Assembly: GCA_002010305.1 (NCBI GenBank) | Contig: MTND01000021.1 | Location: 1-35,924 of the forward strand | Source of the DNA: Archaeoglobi archaeon JdFR-42 | Lineage (GTDB): Archaea; Halobacteriota; Archaeoglobi; Archaeoglobales; JdFR-42 | Direction of reading: 5' to 3' | DNA: 35,924 nucleotides | Made by a program: the position numbers and the translations under genes | In this document: positions 26,535-34,463 of the stretch, piece after piece | Position numbering within the stretch: position 1 is the first letter of the stretch | Layout of the letters: the number at the start of each line of letters is the position of its first letter | The notes under the pieces: model-generated | Seen by the model: only the letters and a program-made list of their open reading frames with translations | Database searches by the model: none | What the model was told of the DNA's origin: nothing

Positions 26535-26808
26535 GAGAGCATTTACAAAAAATAACAATTCTCTTTTTCCCCACCTCTGATGACTAAACCCGCTGAGAGG
26601 TATTTTTAACAGAAAACGTTGATAAGATAATAGATATCATTTTATATTTTTCTTTAAATACTAAATCATTTGTAGTTCCTGATGCCTATTAAAAACTAGA
26701 CTTCATTAATTTTCCTAATCCAAAAACTCTTATTTATAAGAGAGATTTTTACAGAATGATCAACTTTCAAAGAAAAGGTTTAAGTTAGAGCCTATTGAAG
26801 TTCACTCC

Positions 26809-27561
26809 ATGGCATGGTCTGCATGGGTGGAACGAAGTGGAAAGTTCAATACAGGCAGATGTCTTGTTGTTGGAGGTCTGATATTTTCTATAATTTCAAT
26901 GTTTCTACCGAAAACCATGCTAGATGCTTTTGAAAAAAATTTTGATGCGTTTCTCTCACCCATTACTCAATTAACTGGCTCATTTCCCCTTGAAATGGGA
27001 CGCCGAGCAGAGCTTGTATTTGCAGGGATGGTGTTACTGATAATCGGTCTGGCGTTGGAGACTTATGCAGTTTATACTGATATCCAGTCGTATGGAAGGG
27101 TCACTCAGGAAATGGACAATCTGAGACTGAGGATGATCATTCTCTTTATATTTCTTCTTACATTCTTTATTGCACGCTTCTATGTCGTTCTCTTTAGGCC
27201 AGATATAGACCCTGTGTATGGTCTGTGGATCCGTGGGTTCAGAATCCATCATTTTGTGATCGGGGTCTTACTGCTCATGGCCTCTGGAGGAATCGGGTTG
27301 CTTTCAAGAGATCGATGGAAAATGATTGGAGGTATGCTGTATGGAGCTGGTCTTGGACTTACCATTGACGAATTTGGTCTTTTGATAACTTCCGGAGATT
27401 ACTGGAGTAGTATATCATACACATTATTTGTATTGCTTTCACTTATTATTTCGAATGCAATTTTGCTGGAGGCTTACTCCATTAAAAGGCGAGTTGTTGT
27501 AGGGATGGCACGAGATGAAACAGACATTTCTAGCATACCAAGTTCTTCAGATGAGAGATAA
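26809..27561 (+). CDS. Conserved six-span membrane protein with HH and DE motifs
   Basis: A 250-residue protein with about six transmembrane helices (near residues 20-36, 68-86, 109-130, 148-165, 170-190 and 200-222). Between helices 3 and 4 is GLWIRGFRIHHFVIG and after helix 4 GAGLGLTIDEFGLL. A His-His pair followed by Asp-Glu in neighbouring helices recalls uncharacterised integral membrane families with possible metal-site chemistry, but I cannot name an enzyme. The short soluble tail is charged and Ser-rich. The ATG at 26809 has no ribosome-binding site; TTTAAGTTA about 30 bases upstream suggests a leaderless message. It converges with the MFS gene. Confidence 0.7.
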   Translation: MAWSAWVERSGKFNTGRCLVVGGLIFSIISMFLPKTMLDAFEKNFDAFLSPITQLTGSFPLEMGRRAELVFAGMVLLIIGLALETYAVYTDIQSYGRVTQEMDNLRLRMIILFIFLLTFFIARFYVVLFRPDIDPVYGLWIRGFRIHHFVIGVLLLMASGGIGLLSRDRWKMIGGMLYGAGLGLTIDEFGLLITSGDYWSSISYTLFVLLSLIISNAILLEAYSIKRRVVVGMARDETDISSIPSSSDER

Positions 27562-27590
27562 TTTATCGATTATCAGGGTGACCAGCTACA

Positions 27591-27607
27591 TCCTGGATGT
27601 CCCAGGA
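27591..27607. terminator. Short hairpin between convergent genes
   Basis: A perfect 6-bp stem (TCCTGG and CCAGGA) with a 5-base loop lies between the convergent membrane-protein and MFS genes, 29 bp after the first stop and 45 bp after the second. It is a plausible bidirectional transcript end, but there is no strong T-run beside it. It is unrelated to the tandem-hairpin family. Confidence 0.35.
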
Positions 27608-27652
27608 AGAAGAATATGTGGATGATATATTTCACTGAATCTCCCAATTCTT

Positions 27653-28831
27653 TCAATCTTTTGTATTGTACAGAATTGCCAGAAATCCAAAAGCCATCAT
27701 TTCCACTACCACCACGAATACAACCAGATAGCTAATCGATATCTCATAAAGCACTCCCATAGTAATACTTCCGAAAAACCAGGCGAGACCATAAGCAGTG
27801 TTGAATATTCCATAAGCTGTTCCTCTTCGACTCATCGGAGTCATATCTGGAATTGTAGCACGCATCAGTGTCTCCTGTATTCCAATAACTGCACCAAACA
27901 GTATTAACCCACTTACAACATTGAAATACTTGTACGAAAAAGATAACAGCGGAATAGGAATTGTGAGAAGAGGAATTGTTACCAGAGCAACTATACCCAC
28001 CCTGTCATATAATCTGCCAATTATCAGGGCAATAACTGCATCAACGCCCATTGCCATGGCGTAGAGTACAGGAATCTGGATATCGGGAACGATAGAATTG
28101 ATCTTAAAATGGTATGATATGAGCTGGAAATTCGCAAATCCTGCAACGCTCGTTACAATGAACAGGCAGTATATCCAGAATACCATGGGAAACTTGCTTT
28201 TACTTCTGTCTGTAATCCTGGTCTTTTCTTCTTCAAAAGTTTCTGGAGTGGGAAATCTGATTCTTGCCATTCCGAGGGTTGTCATGGCCATCAGGGCTGG
28301 AATTATCAGAACTATGAACGCTTCACTATAACTTTCTCTAATATACAGGATGGTGGATATTAACAATGGACCTGTCACCGCTCCAATCTGATCCAGAGCC
28401 TCATGGATACCAAATCCCCATCCCCTGCCAACCTGTTTCGTTGCATAAGATAAGAGGACGTCTCTTGAAGGGGTTCTGATGGCTTTTCCAAACCTTTCCA
28501 TAATGATCAACATGGCAGCTATCTCCCAGAATCCAGAAAAGGCAAGCAAGGGGATAGAGAAGAGATTAATGCCATATCCAATCAAAGTTAGCGTCCAATA
28601 ACGCTTTGTGGTGTCAGCAATATACCCAGAAAATAATCTCAGGGCATAACCAACAAATTCTCCAAAACCTGCCACAAATCCAACAATGGTGGCGTTTGCA
28701 CCAAGAAGAGATAGATAAGGGCCAGTGATGCTTCGCGCCCCTTCGTATGTCATATCTGCAAATAGGCTTACAATACCCAGCATTAAAATGAACGTAAGCA
28801 GGACTTTTTTGGTAGAGGATACATCTAGCAT
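27653..28831 (-). CDS. Major facilitator superfamily transporter
   Basis: A 392-residue protein with about 12 membrane helices. The loop between helices 2 and 3 (GYIADTTKRYWTLTLIGYG) fits the MFS GxxxDxxxR motif, and RFGKAIRTPSRDVLLSYATKQ follows between helices 4 and 5, a pattern seen in a prokaryotic MFS group without known substrate. It could export a drug or metabolite; nothing in the context decides. The start at 28831 has GAGGCTGAG just upstream. A TATA-like CTTAAAAATA lies about 50 bp before the ATG. It faces a 463-bp gap that contains a tandem-hairpin element. Confidence 0.85.
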   Translation of the reverse strand: MLDVSSTKKVLLTFILMLGIVSLFADMTYEGARSITGPYLSLLGANATIVGFVAGFGEFVGYALRLFSGYIADTTKRYWTLTLIGYGINLFSIPLLAFSGFWEIAAMLIIMERFGKAIRTPSRDVLLSYATKQVGRGWGFGIHEALDQIGAVTGPLLISTILYIRESYSEAFIVLIIPALMAMTTLGMARIRFPTPETFEEEKTRITDRSKSKFPMVFWIYCLFIVTSVAGFANFQLISYHFKINSIVPDIQIPVLYAMAMGVDAVIALIIGRLYDRVGIVALVTIPLLTIPIPLLSFSYKYFNVVSGLILFGAVIGIQETLMRATIPDMTPMSRRGTAYGIFNTAYGLAWFFGSITMGVLYEISISYLVVFVVVVEMMAFGFLAILYNTKD

Positions 28832-29166
28832 ATCTCAGCCTCTGAATATTCTAAGTGTATCGGTCATGACAGTATTTTTAAGAAATTACTTCTGACGAGT
28901 TGTTGTCATCCACTCTCTCAATATAGGTTTTGCTAAACCTTCTTCTCCTTACTTTTTTCTGAAAATTATTTAAGTTTGAGCACTATACCAGTACAACCAT
29001 GTGTTTACATCACAAAAACGAGTTCTCTTTAGAAAAATGCCAGTTCATTAGCTGAATAGACACCATCCCTTTCTATTTTCCTTTATCACCATCTTTCTCG
29101 GATTTTACAATCTTTATTGAACGACTTTTCCTATTTCCCTATTATGTTGTTTATCTAGAAAGATTC

Positions 29167-29208
29167 TTGTCAACTCCTGTTGACAATTTGTAGAGCTAAG
29201 CTCTACAA
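29167..29208 (+). repeat. Tandem-hairpin element, perfect copy
   Basis: The best-formed copy of the family. Hairpin 1 has perfect 8-base arms TTGTCAAC and GTTGACAA with loop TCCT. After a single T, hairpin 2 has perfect 9-base arms TTGTAGAGC and GCTCTACAA with loop TAA, followed by TTTCC. Unlike the others it has no annotated gene just upstream in its orientation. Confidence 0.9.
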
Positions 29209-29251
29209 TTTCCTCATGTATAACAGATTTTAACTTCTTTTTTCCGACAAA

Positions 29252-29262
29252 GTTAAATATAT
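29252..29262 (+). promoter_or_regulatory. TATA box of the PRC-barrel gene
   Basis: GTTAAATATAT preceded by CGACAAA. The predicted start near 29281 leaves a short leader holding AGAGGGGA, a good ribosome-binding site, before ATG 29295. Confidence 0.55.
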
Positions 29263-29294
29263 CCCGTTATATTTTTCGTGTTAGAGGGGATTAT

Positions 29295-29561
29295 ATGGAA
29301 GGTGTGTTTTCAAGACAGTTGGCAAAAAAAAAGGTGATGACTTCTGACGGTACTCTCATCGGTATCCTCCACAATATAATTTCAGATCTAAGGACCGGGG
29401 AACTCATGGATCTTGTTGTCAGGCCAGATATGGGAATCGACCCATCAGAATACAATACAGAGGACGGATTCATCCTGATACCATTTTCAGCAGTCCGATC
29501 TGTGAGAGATTATATCGTGATAGATCGAAAAGAGGCGGTAAGAAGTAGTGCTGAAGAATAG
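29295..29561 (+). CDS. Small PRC-barrel domain protein (possible CdpB-type)
   Basis: An 88-residue single PRC barrel. MEGVFSRQLAKKKVMTSDG, LIGILHNIISDLRTGELMDLVVRP and ILIPFSAVRSVRDYIVID show the beta strands and the typical xxGxxxGxVxDxxxDxxTGxL pattern in modified form. Stand-alone PRC barrels of this size in Euryarchaeota include CdpB proteins, which link SepF to the division machinery with CdpA; others have unrelated roles. No SepF, CdpA or FtsZ gene is in the window, so the division role is only a possibility. AGAGGGGA precedes the ATG. The 3' end overlaps the DUF1614 gene by 14 bases. Confidence 0.85.
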   Translation: MEGVFSRQLAKKKVMTSDGTLIGILHNIISDLRTGELMDLVVRPDMGIDPSEYNTEDGFILIPFSAVRSVRDYIVIDRKEAVRSSAEE

Positions 29562-30249
29562 GCTTCTATTTTTACCCCTGTTTCTTCCTCTGTTTTTAAT
29601 ACTGGTTATCCTTCCATTTCTGATACTGTTTTTCATAGTATTTACTGGATTTACTGTAGGAAACCTACTGGGTATCTCTCCTGAAAACACCATCCTCATT
29701 TTCTTACTCATAGCTATTGGTAGTTTCGTCAATATTCCCGTGGTAGAGGTCAAAACCAGAGAGACGGACTATCATCCGTTTTCCATATTTGGATGGTTAT
29801 ACAGAGTTCCAAGAGTGAGAAAAACTGTTATTGCAGTCAATTTGGGTGGGTGCGTAATTCCATCAGTATTGTCTATATATTTCTTGTCAAGCATGCCCCT
29901 CCAGATGTGGCTACCTTCCATATCACTGATATCACTGATAACGTACTTCAATGCTAAACCTGTAAAGCATGTGGGTATAGCAATACCAATGCTTCTACCT
30001 CCAGCAGTATCAGTTTTTGTTTCTTATCTCATTATTCAGGCTCTGAGCCTTTCTATGTTCTTTCTCCCGCGGTTAGCATTTTCTGCTGGAGTCCTCGGAG
30101 TTCTTATAGGGGCTGATATCCTCCACCTGAAAGATGTGACTCGAATAGGACCAGCAGTTGTCAGTATTGGAGGTGCCGGTACATTTGATGGGATATTTCT
30201 TACCGGTATATTTGCTGTGCTTTTATCTGCTTTCTTTCTTCCTATATAA
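29548..30249 (+). CDS. DUF1614 membrane protein
   Basis: A 233-residue protein with about seven membrane segments. The C-terminal blocks GVLIGADILHLKDV, VVSIGGAGTFDGIFLTGIFAVLLS (quoted in part) and the preceding VKHVGIAIPMLLPPA are characteristic of DUF1614, a conserved prokaryotic family of unknown function. The GTG start at 29548 lies inside the PRC-barrel gene, so the pair is translationally coupled. That coupling suggests a joint membrane-associated role, but no substrate is known. The gene converges with the beta-CASP nuclease. Confidence 0.87.
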   Translation: MLKNRLLFLPLFLPLFLILVILPFLILFFIVFTGFTVGNLLGISPENTILIFLLIAIGSFVNIPVVEVKTRETDYHPFSIFGWLYRVPRVRKTVIAVNLGGCVIPSVLSIYFLSSMPLQMWLPSISLISLITYFNAKPVKHVGIAIPMLLPPAVSVFVSYLIIQALSLSMFFLPRLAFSAGVLGVLIGADILHLKDVTRIGPAVVSIGGAGTFDGIFLTGIFAVLLSAFFLPI

Positions 30250-30366
30250 TCTCCAACCATAATTGCCTGATTTTAAATAATCACTGTATAGATATTCCGA
30301 ATATTTCAATGGTGAATTCCCAGAATTTTCAGACATTAACAGGCATAGATATCCGACCTATTAAAA

Positions 30367-30408
30367 TTATAAAGCTAAGCTTTACAAATTGTCAACATAC
30401 ATTGACAA
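30367..30408 (-). repeat. Tandem-hairpin element after the beta-CASP gene
   Basis: Read on the minus strand (beta-CASP sense), it starts 13 bases after the stop: arms TTGTCAAT and GTTGACAA (7 of 8 paired) with loop GTAT, a single T, then arms TTGTAAAGC and GCTTTATAA (8 of 9 paired) with loop TTA, followed by TTTTAA. Same spacing and order as the other copies. Confidence 0.85.
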
Positions 30409-30421
30409 AAGTAAGAGACTA

Positions 30422-31771
30422 TCACACTAACTCTGCCACCTGCCTCATCTCAGGCACTACTGCTGTAATACCCTGTTTTTCGAGACTTAGAGCGAGATTT
30501 CTGCTTATATCCATCTCCCCATGAACAACAAAGGCTCTCCGAGGATCACATGCCCGACTCCACTCAAGGAGAAAATCTTTTCCTGCATGGGAAGAAAAAC
30601 CATTGATGGTATATATTTTGGCACGAACCGCCACCTCTTCTCCATAGATTCTCACTTTCTCCGCTCCATCCACTATCCTCCTACCGAGAGTTCCTTTAGC
30701 CTGAAATCCTACAAAAATCACCCCACATTCTTCCCTCCACAGGTTATGCTTCAGATGGTGTTTAATCCTTCCTCCCGTGCACATACCACTTCCAGCAATG
30801 ATTATGGCCCCTCCATCAATTTCATTAATCTCTTTCGATTCTTCTACATCTCTTGTATATGTTAACCCCCGAACTCTGAAAGGATCACTGAACATGAGAG
30901 CTTCCTTACTGTACAGTTCTGGATGAGCAGAATATACGCTGGTGATATCTATAGCCAGCGGGCTGTCCAGAAAAATCTGACAATCAGGAAGATCTCCTCG
31001 CTCCTGCAGTAAACGAAGAGCATAAAGGAGTTCCTGTGTCCTTTCAAGAGCAAACGAAGGAATAAGAACATTTCCCCCTTTTTTAAAGGTTTCGTGGATT
31101 GCCGTGTTAAGTTCATCAATGGACTCTTTCATGCTCTTGTGGTTTCTATCCCCATATGTAGATTCAATTATCAAATAGTCGGTTTTCCCGGGCAATTCTG
31201 GATCCATAATGGCTAGACTCCCTGGCTCTCCCAGATCTCCTGAAACAGTAAGAGAGAGATCCGACTGGATATTAACGAAAGCTGACCCGAGAACATGTCC
31301 TGAATTATACAGAGTTATTGTGATATCACCAAGATTCATGTGTTTACCATACTCTACCTTTTTCCACTCGAGATTTAGGCAATCTTTAACGTCCTCATGG
31401 GTATAAACTGGATAGACAGGTTTTAACCCTTTCCTAAGATTCCTCCTGGTCTGGGTTTTTGCTTCTTCTTCCTGTATTTTGGCAGAATCATATAGCATGT
31501 ATTTCACCAGCTCTCGGGTAGGAGAAGTTGCATAAACAACTCCTTCAAATCCCTTTTTCACCAGTTTTGGAAGCAAGCCAGCATGGTCAAGGTGGGCATG
31601 AGTGAGTATCACAGCATCTAGAGAGGCTGGATCGAATGGGAAATTACCATGATTGTTTTTTTCCATGGAACCCTGAAACATCCCTACATCAACCGCTATT
31701 TTTATGTTATCTTCAATCATAAAACACGAACCAGTGACAGTTCGAGCAGCCCCATAAAAACCAACTTTCAT
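30422..31771 (-). CDS. Beta-CASP metallo-beta-lactamase ribonuclease
   Basis: A 449-residue protein. The MBL part has LTHAHLDHAG (metal motif 2), NSGHVLGSAF and SGDLGEPG. The beta-CASP part has IPSFALERTQELLYAL (motif A region), GSGMCTGGRIKHHL (motif B) and INGFSSHAGKDFLLEW (motif C). It is related to CPSF73-like and aRNase J-type nucleases but lacks the N-terminal KH domains of aCPSF1. The first in-frame start (31876) adds 35 residues not typical of the family. I choose ATG 31771 (MKVGFYGAARTVTGS), which has no ribosome-binding site but a TATA-like TTGTATATATC about 26-36 bases upstream, consistent with a leaderless message. A tandem-hairpin element follows the stop. Confidence 0.92.
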   Translation of the reverse strand: MKVGFYGAARTVTGSCFMIEDNIKIAVDVGMFQGSMEKNNHGNFPFDPASLDAVILTHAHLDHAGLLPKLVKKGFEGVVYATSPTRELVKYMLYDSAKIQEEEAKTQTRRNLRKGLKPVYPVYTHEDVKDCLNLEWKKVEYGKHMNLGDITITLYNSGHVLGSAFVNIQSDLSLTVSGDLGEPGSLAIMDPELPGKTDYLIIESTYGDRNHKSMKESIDELNTAIHETFKKGGNVLIPSFALERTQELLYALRLLQERGDLPDCQIFLDSPLAIDITSVYSAHPELYSKEALMFSDPFRVRGLTYTRDVEESKEINEIDGGAIIIAGSGMCTGGRIKHHLKHNLWREECGVIFVGFQAKGTLGRRIVDGAEKVRIYGEEVAVRAKIYTINGFSSHAGKDFLLEWSRACDPRRAFVVHGEMDISRNLALSLEKQGITAVVPEMRQVAELV

Positions 31772-31796
31772 AAGGGTGGAGTGGTTTTCAGAGATA

Positions 31797-31807
31797 TATA
31801 CAATTTT
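31797..31807 (-). promoter_or_regulatory. TATA-like box of the beta-CASP gene
   Basis: On the minus strand TTGTATATATC lies about 26-36 bases before ATG 31771, the expected distance for leaderless transcription in archaea. This supports the shorter start of the gene. Confidence 0.5.
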
Positions 31808-31959
31808 CTCTTCATACAACACTTTCAGAAGTTGTATTTTAAGAGAAAGATTATTGTATGTCCTCTTGGCCACCAATATAAGTTACCGTGAACATCCATC
31901 ACATACACTGATTATAAAAATTGTAATTCCTGTTTCCAGTGGAATACCAGGAGGTGAAA

Positions 31960-31970
31960 ATTTTTAATAT
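31960..31970 (+). promoter_or_regulatory. TATA box of the KaiC-like gene
   Basis: ATTTTTAATAT preceded by GGTGAAA (BRE-like). The expected transcription start near 31992 leaves a leader of about 40 bases containing GAGGTGA at 32022-32028. Confidence 0.5.
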
Positions 31971-32032
31971 GTCAGAGAGTATAATATCCGTGTCCTACCC
32001 ATACCAAAAGGTATTTGATATGAGGTGATGGG

Positions 32033-32707
32033 GTGGAACGAGCTTTAACCGGTATTGACAAGCTGGATGAAATCCTGAAGGGTGGAATTCCTGTTCCTTC
32101 TGCACTTCTAATTCTGGGAGAGGTTGGAACCGGGAAGAGTGTTATCTGTCAGCAGTTCATATACAAACAGGCAAAAATGGGGATTCCGTGTGCTTATTTC
32201 TGTATTGATCATTCTCCTGAAGACGTGAAAGATAACATGAGAAGTCTTGGATGGGATCCTGTTGAATTCGAAAACAGTGGCTTGATTAAATTTGTGGATT
32301 TATTTGTTGGAAGAGAAAAAGAGTCAAAGAAGGAGTACCAGGGAGACCCACATAATTTAGGAGAGCTAATATCTATTTTAAGAAAATTTGTTAAAGATAG
32401 TGATCGATTTGTGGTTGATTCTATCTCCTCGATAGCATTTCTACACGGTGAGAGAGAGGCCTATGACCTCGTGCAGAAAATTCATGGATGGATATGGGAC
32501 GATAAAAGTGTTGGTGTAATAAATGCTGTGAAAGGTATGCACTCTACCAGTTTTGAGATTGCCATACAGCAGGCTCTGGGGAACGTTCTCATTTTGGAAA
32601 TAGATGAAGAGAGTAGATATCTTCATGTTGCAAAAACTACCCGAACAGCCCATCTGACCGGTAGATTTGGTTTAGAAATAGATGAAGACGGAATCAGGAT
32701 TCTGTGA
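32033..32707 (+). CDS. KaiC-like RecA-superfamily ATPase, single domain
   Basis: A 224-residue protein with one KaiC/RecA domain. GIDKLDEILKGGIPVPSALLILGE leads (quoted in part) into Walker A GEVGTGKS, and DRFVVDSISSIAFL is Walker B. AYFCIDHSPEDVKDNMRSLGW is the usual KaiC segment after the P-loop. Circadian KaiC has two such domains; single-domain archaeal versions are common and have varied or unknown signalling roles. The GTG at 32033 follows GAGGTGA by 4 bases. A tandem-hairpin element lies 58 bases after the stop. It converges with the sulfur operon. Confidence 0.9.
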   Translation: MERALTGIDKLDEILKGGIPVPSALLILGEVGTGKSVICQQFIYKQAKMGIPCAYFCIDHSPEDVKDNMRSLGWDPVEFENSGLIKFVDLFVGREKESKKEYQGDPHNLGELISILRKFVKDSDRFVVDSISSIAFLHGEREAYDLVQKIHGWIWDDKSVGVINAVKGMHSTSFEIAIQQALGNVLILEIDEESRYLHVAKTTRTAHLTGRFGLEIDEDGIRIL

Positions 32708-32765
32708 TTAATAGTCGCCTATAGGTACACATTTCAGAAATTTACAAAGGACTAAAATTCCAGTT

Positions 32766-32807
32766 TTATCAACGTGAGTTGATAATTTGTCAAGATATCC
32801 TCGACAA
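32766..32807 (+). repeat. Tandem-hairpin element after the KaiC-like gene
   Basis: Hairpin 1 has perfect 8-base arms TTATCAAC and GTTGATAA with loop GTGA. Relative to the 29167 copy the third base pair has changed from G-C to A-T on both arms. After a single T, hairpin 2 has arms TTGTCAAGA and CCTCGACAA (7 of 9 paired) with loop TAT, followed by TTTTTC. It is in the sense orientation of the KaiC-like gene, between convergent transcripts. Confidence 0.88.
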
Positions 32808-32889
32808 TTTTTCAAATACTTTGATTTCTAAAGTTTTTAAGAAGATGTGTGCACTCATGAAATATTGTGATACTAGTCATCAGTCTGTT

Positions 32890-33285
32890 CTAAATAAACA
32901 GAATAGAAGCATTTTCAGCTTTATCCAAAAACTCAGCCATTCCCATAACTCCCTCTACTTCATCAACAAGATCGTCTAACTCCAAGTTAAACAAACTCAT
33001 TGAACCAGAACATGCAAAAATTTTCACACCCACCTGTTTTGAGAGATTTGCCATTTCTCCAATTGGCCTTACGAGACCCCGTTCCATAGCTGAATGAATG
33101 AACCTATCTTCCGTGTCATTACTTATATCATTCTCAATCGCATCTCTGGTAAATTTCTGCAAGGCCCCGTAAGTCAGGAAGATGATCACTTCTTCTCCCA
33201 TCACTGCAGCAGAAGACGCAATAGATAAGGCATGATAAACCTTCCACCAGTCTCCACTATGCAGTATAATAGCCAGTTTTCTCAT
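32890..33285 (-). CDS. DsrE-family small protein
   Basis: A 131-residue alpha/beta protein. MRKLAIILHSGDWWKVYHAL is the DsrE-like opening (first strand and nucleotide-fold turn), EEVIIFLTYGALQKF the second unit, and VKIFACSGSM carries a single conserved-looking Cys where sulfurtransferases of this fold bind persulfide sulfur. I start at ATG 33285 because GGAGG lies about 7 bases upstream; the longer ORF from 33300 overlaps sat. It is the last gene of the apr-like/sat operon, so a role in sulfur relay is likely, but a general peroxiredoxin-like or unknown DsrE role remains possible. Confidence 0.82.
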   Translation of the reverse strand: MRKLAIILHSGDWWKVYHALSIASSAAVMGEEVIIFLTYGALQKFTRDAIENDISNDTEDRFIHSAMERGLVRPIGEMANLSKQVGVKIFACSGSMSLFNLELDDLVDEVEGVMGMAEFLDKAENASILFI

Positions 33286-33286
33286 T

Positions 33287-34444
33287 TCATCCCTCCACAA
33301 AGGGATTGTCGAATTGAAGAATACTCTCTGCCACTTCAGGCCTCATTATCTCTCCAGGGGGTTTCTTTTTGCTCATAATCATTTCTCTGATCAGGGTTCC
33401 GCTGAATTTAAAATTCTGACTATGAGGACATACCAACTCACTTACAACCCCAAAACATTTTTTACAGTAATTGAAACTTCTGACAAACACGGGCTGGATT
33501 TCCAGATCAGGGTATTCTCTGAATATCTCATGAGCCGCATAAGGACTATAGTAATCTCCAACTCCCGCATGATCCCGACCTACGATAAAATGAGTACATC
33601 CAAAATTCTTTCTAACTATGGCATGGAAAATGGCCTCTTTCGGCCCGGCATATCGCATTTCTGTCTTCCAGATACCCAGTAAAACGAGATTCGGGGGGAA
33701 ATATTCTCTTATCAGCACTTCATATGCTTGGATTATCACATCATCTCGGAAATCACCTTTTTTCTTTTTCCCTATCACAGGGTTGATAAACAGGCCTGTC
33801 CTCTCATTGGTCTGGATTTTCAGACTCTCCAATGCTGTTTTTTGAACACACTCGTGACCAACATGAGGAGCATTTCTTGTCTGAAAGCCAACCACATATT
33901 TCCATCCATTCTTCCTAAAATACTCACGGGTTTGAGTAGGTTTGTAATCATACCGACTGAATCTTTCGTCAACACTTCTGAGAAACTTAATTTTTCCTCC
34001 GATGAAAATATCTCCTCTCTTAAATACACTGGCTACTCCAGGATGTGCCATATCATCTGTTCCAAATACACTCTTACAGTACTCTTTTTTACCATAGGAG
34101 TAAATATCTTCGATTTCGATTACTCCTGCAATAACCCCATGATGTAAGATAGCAACACTGTCACCTTCAGTAATTTCCTCATTTACAAGCTGTTCCTTGG
34201 TGGTATCGAGTACAATAGGAATGGTCCACGGGAGATCATTGGGCAATCTTCCCCTCTCTATAACTGATGTCAGCTCTTCTTCCATCATAAAGCCTTGAAG
34301 AGGGCTGTAAAGACCGTGAGCGATATTTTCGATGTCCACAGCCACCTCTCGTGAAGCTTCAATAGTGGGAAGTTCACCTGCATCTTCTCTGTCTTTTATA
34401 CTCCCTATTCTGGATACAAGCTTTCCTCCATGCGGTTTTATCAT
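33287..34444 (-). CDS. sat: Sulfate adenylyltransferase (ATP sulfurylase)
   Basis: A 385-residue homo-oligomeric ATP sulfurylase that activates sulfate to adenosine 5'-phosphosulfate. QTRNAPHVGH (188-197) and GRDHAGVG (289-296) are the two nucleotide-binding signatures. Cys327, Cys330, Cys339 and His341 form a CxxC...CxH zinc-type site known from archaeal Sat. There is no APS-kinase domain. ATG 34444 has AAGGTGGT upstream; a longer start at 34471 would overlap the ferredoxin gene. Sat lies downstream of the AprB-like ferredoxin, so APS made here is probably reduced by the AprA-like/ferredoxin pair, or the pathway runs backwards. Confidence 0.95.
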   Translation of the reverse strand: MIKPHGGKLVSRIGSIKDREDAGELPTIEASREVAVDIENIAHGLYSPLQGFMMEEELTSVIERGRLPNDLPWTIPIVLDTTKEQLVNEEITEGDSVAILHHGVIAGVIEIEDIYSYGKKEYCKSVFGTDDMAHPGVASVFKRGDIFIGGKIKFLRSVDERFSRYDYKPTQTREYFRKNGWKYVVGFQTRNAPHVGHECVQKTALESLKIQTNERTGLFINPVIGKKKKGDFRDDVIIQAYEVLIREYFPPNLVLLGIWKTEMRYAGPKEAIFHAIVRKNFGCTHFIVGRDHAGVGDYYSPYAAHEIFREYPDLEIQPVFVRSFNYCKKCFGVVSELVCPHSQNFKFSGTLIREMIMSKKKPPGEIMRPEVAESILQFDNPFVEG

Positions 34445-34463
34445 TATACCACCTTCAATCCAG

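Larger units (their letters stand above)
28832..29294. other. Intergenic region with possible hidden short transcript
   Basis: A 463-bp gap between divergent genes. On the plus strand a TATA-like TTATTTAAG (28966-28974) is followed by ATG 28999 and an 18-codon ORF ending at 29055 (MCLHHKNEFSLEKCQFIS). A well-formed tandem-hairpin element at 29167-29208 would end a transcript of about 210 bases starting near 28995. Whether an RNA or a peptide is made is unknown. The remaining DNA is T-rich and shows no gene. Confidence 0.35.

Noticed and set aside
31772-31876. 35-residue N-terminal extension of the beta-CASP protein
   Set aside because: It does not resemble the family N-terminus, and a TATA-like box about 26-36 bases before ATG 31771 lies inside it.
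32033-32707. A circadian clock KaiC
   Set aside because: Only one RecA-like domain is present and there are no kaiA or kaiB genes; single-domain KaiC-like proteins are common in archaea.
14697-32807. A CRISPR array as explanation for the recurrent palindromes
   Set aside because: The copies are kilobases apart, unevenly spaced, vary in sequence and have no spacers or cas genes.
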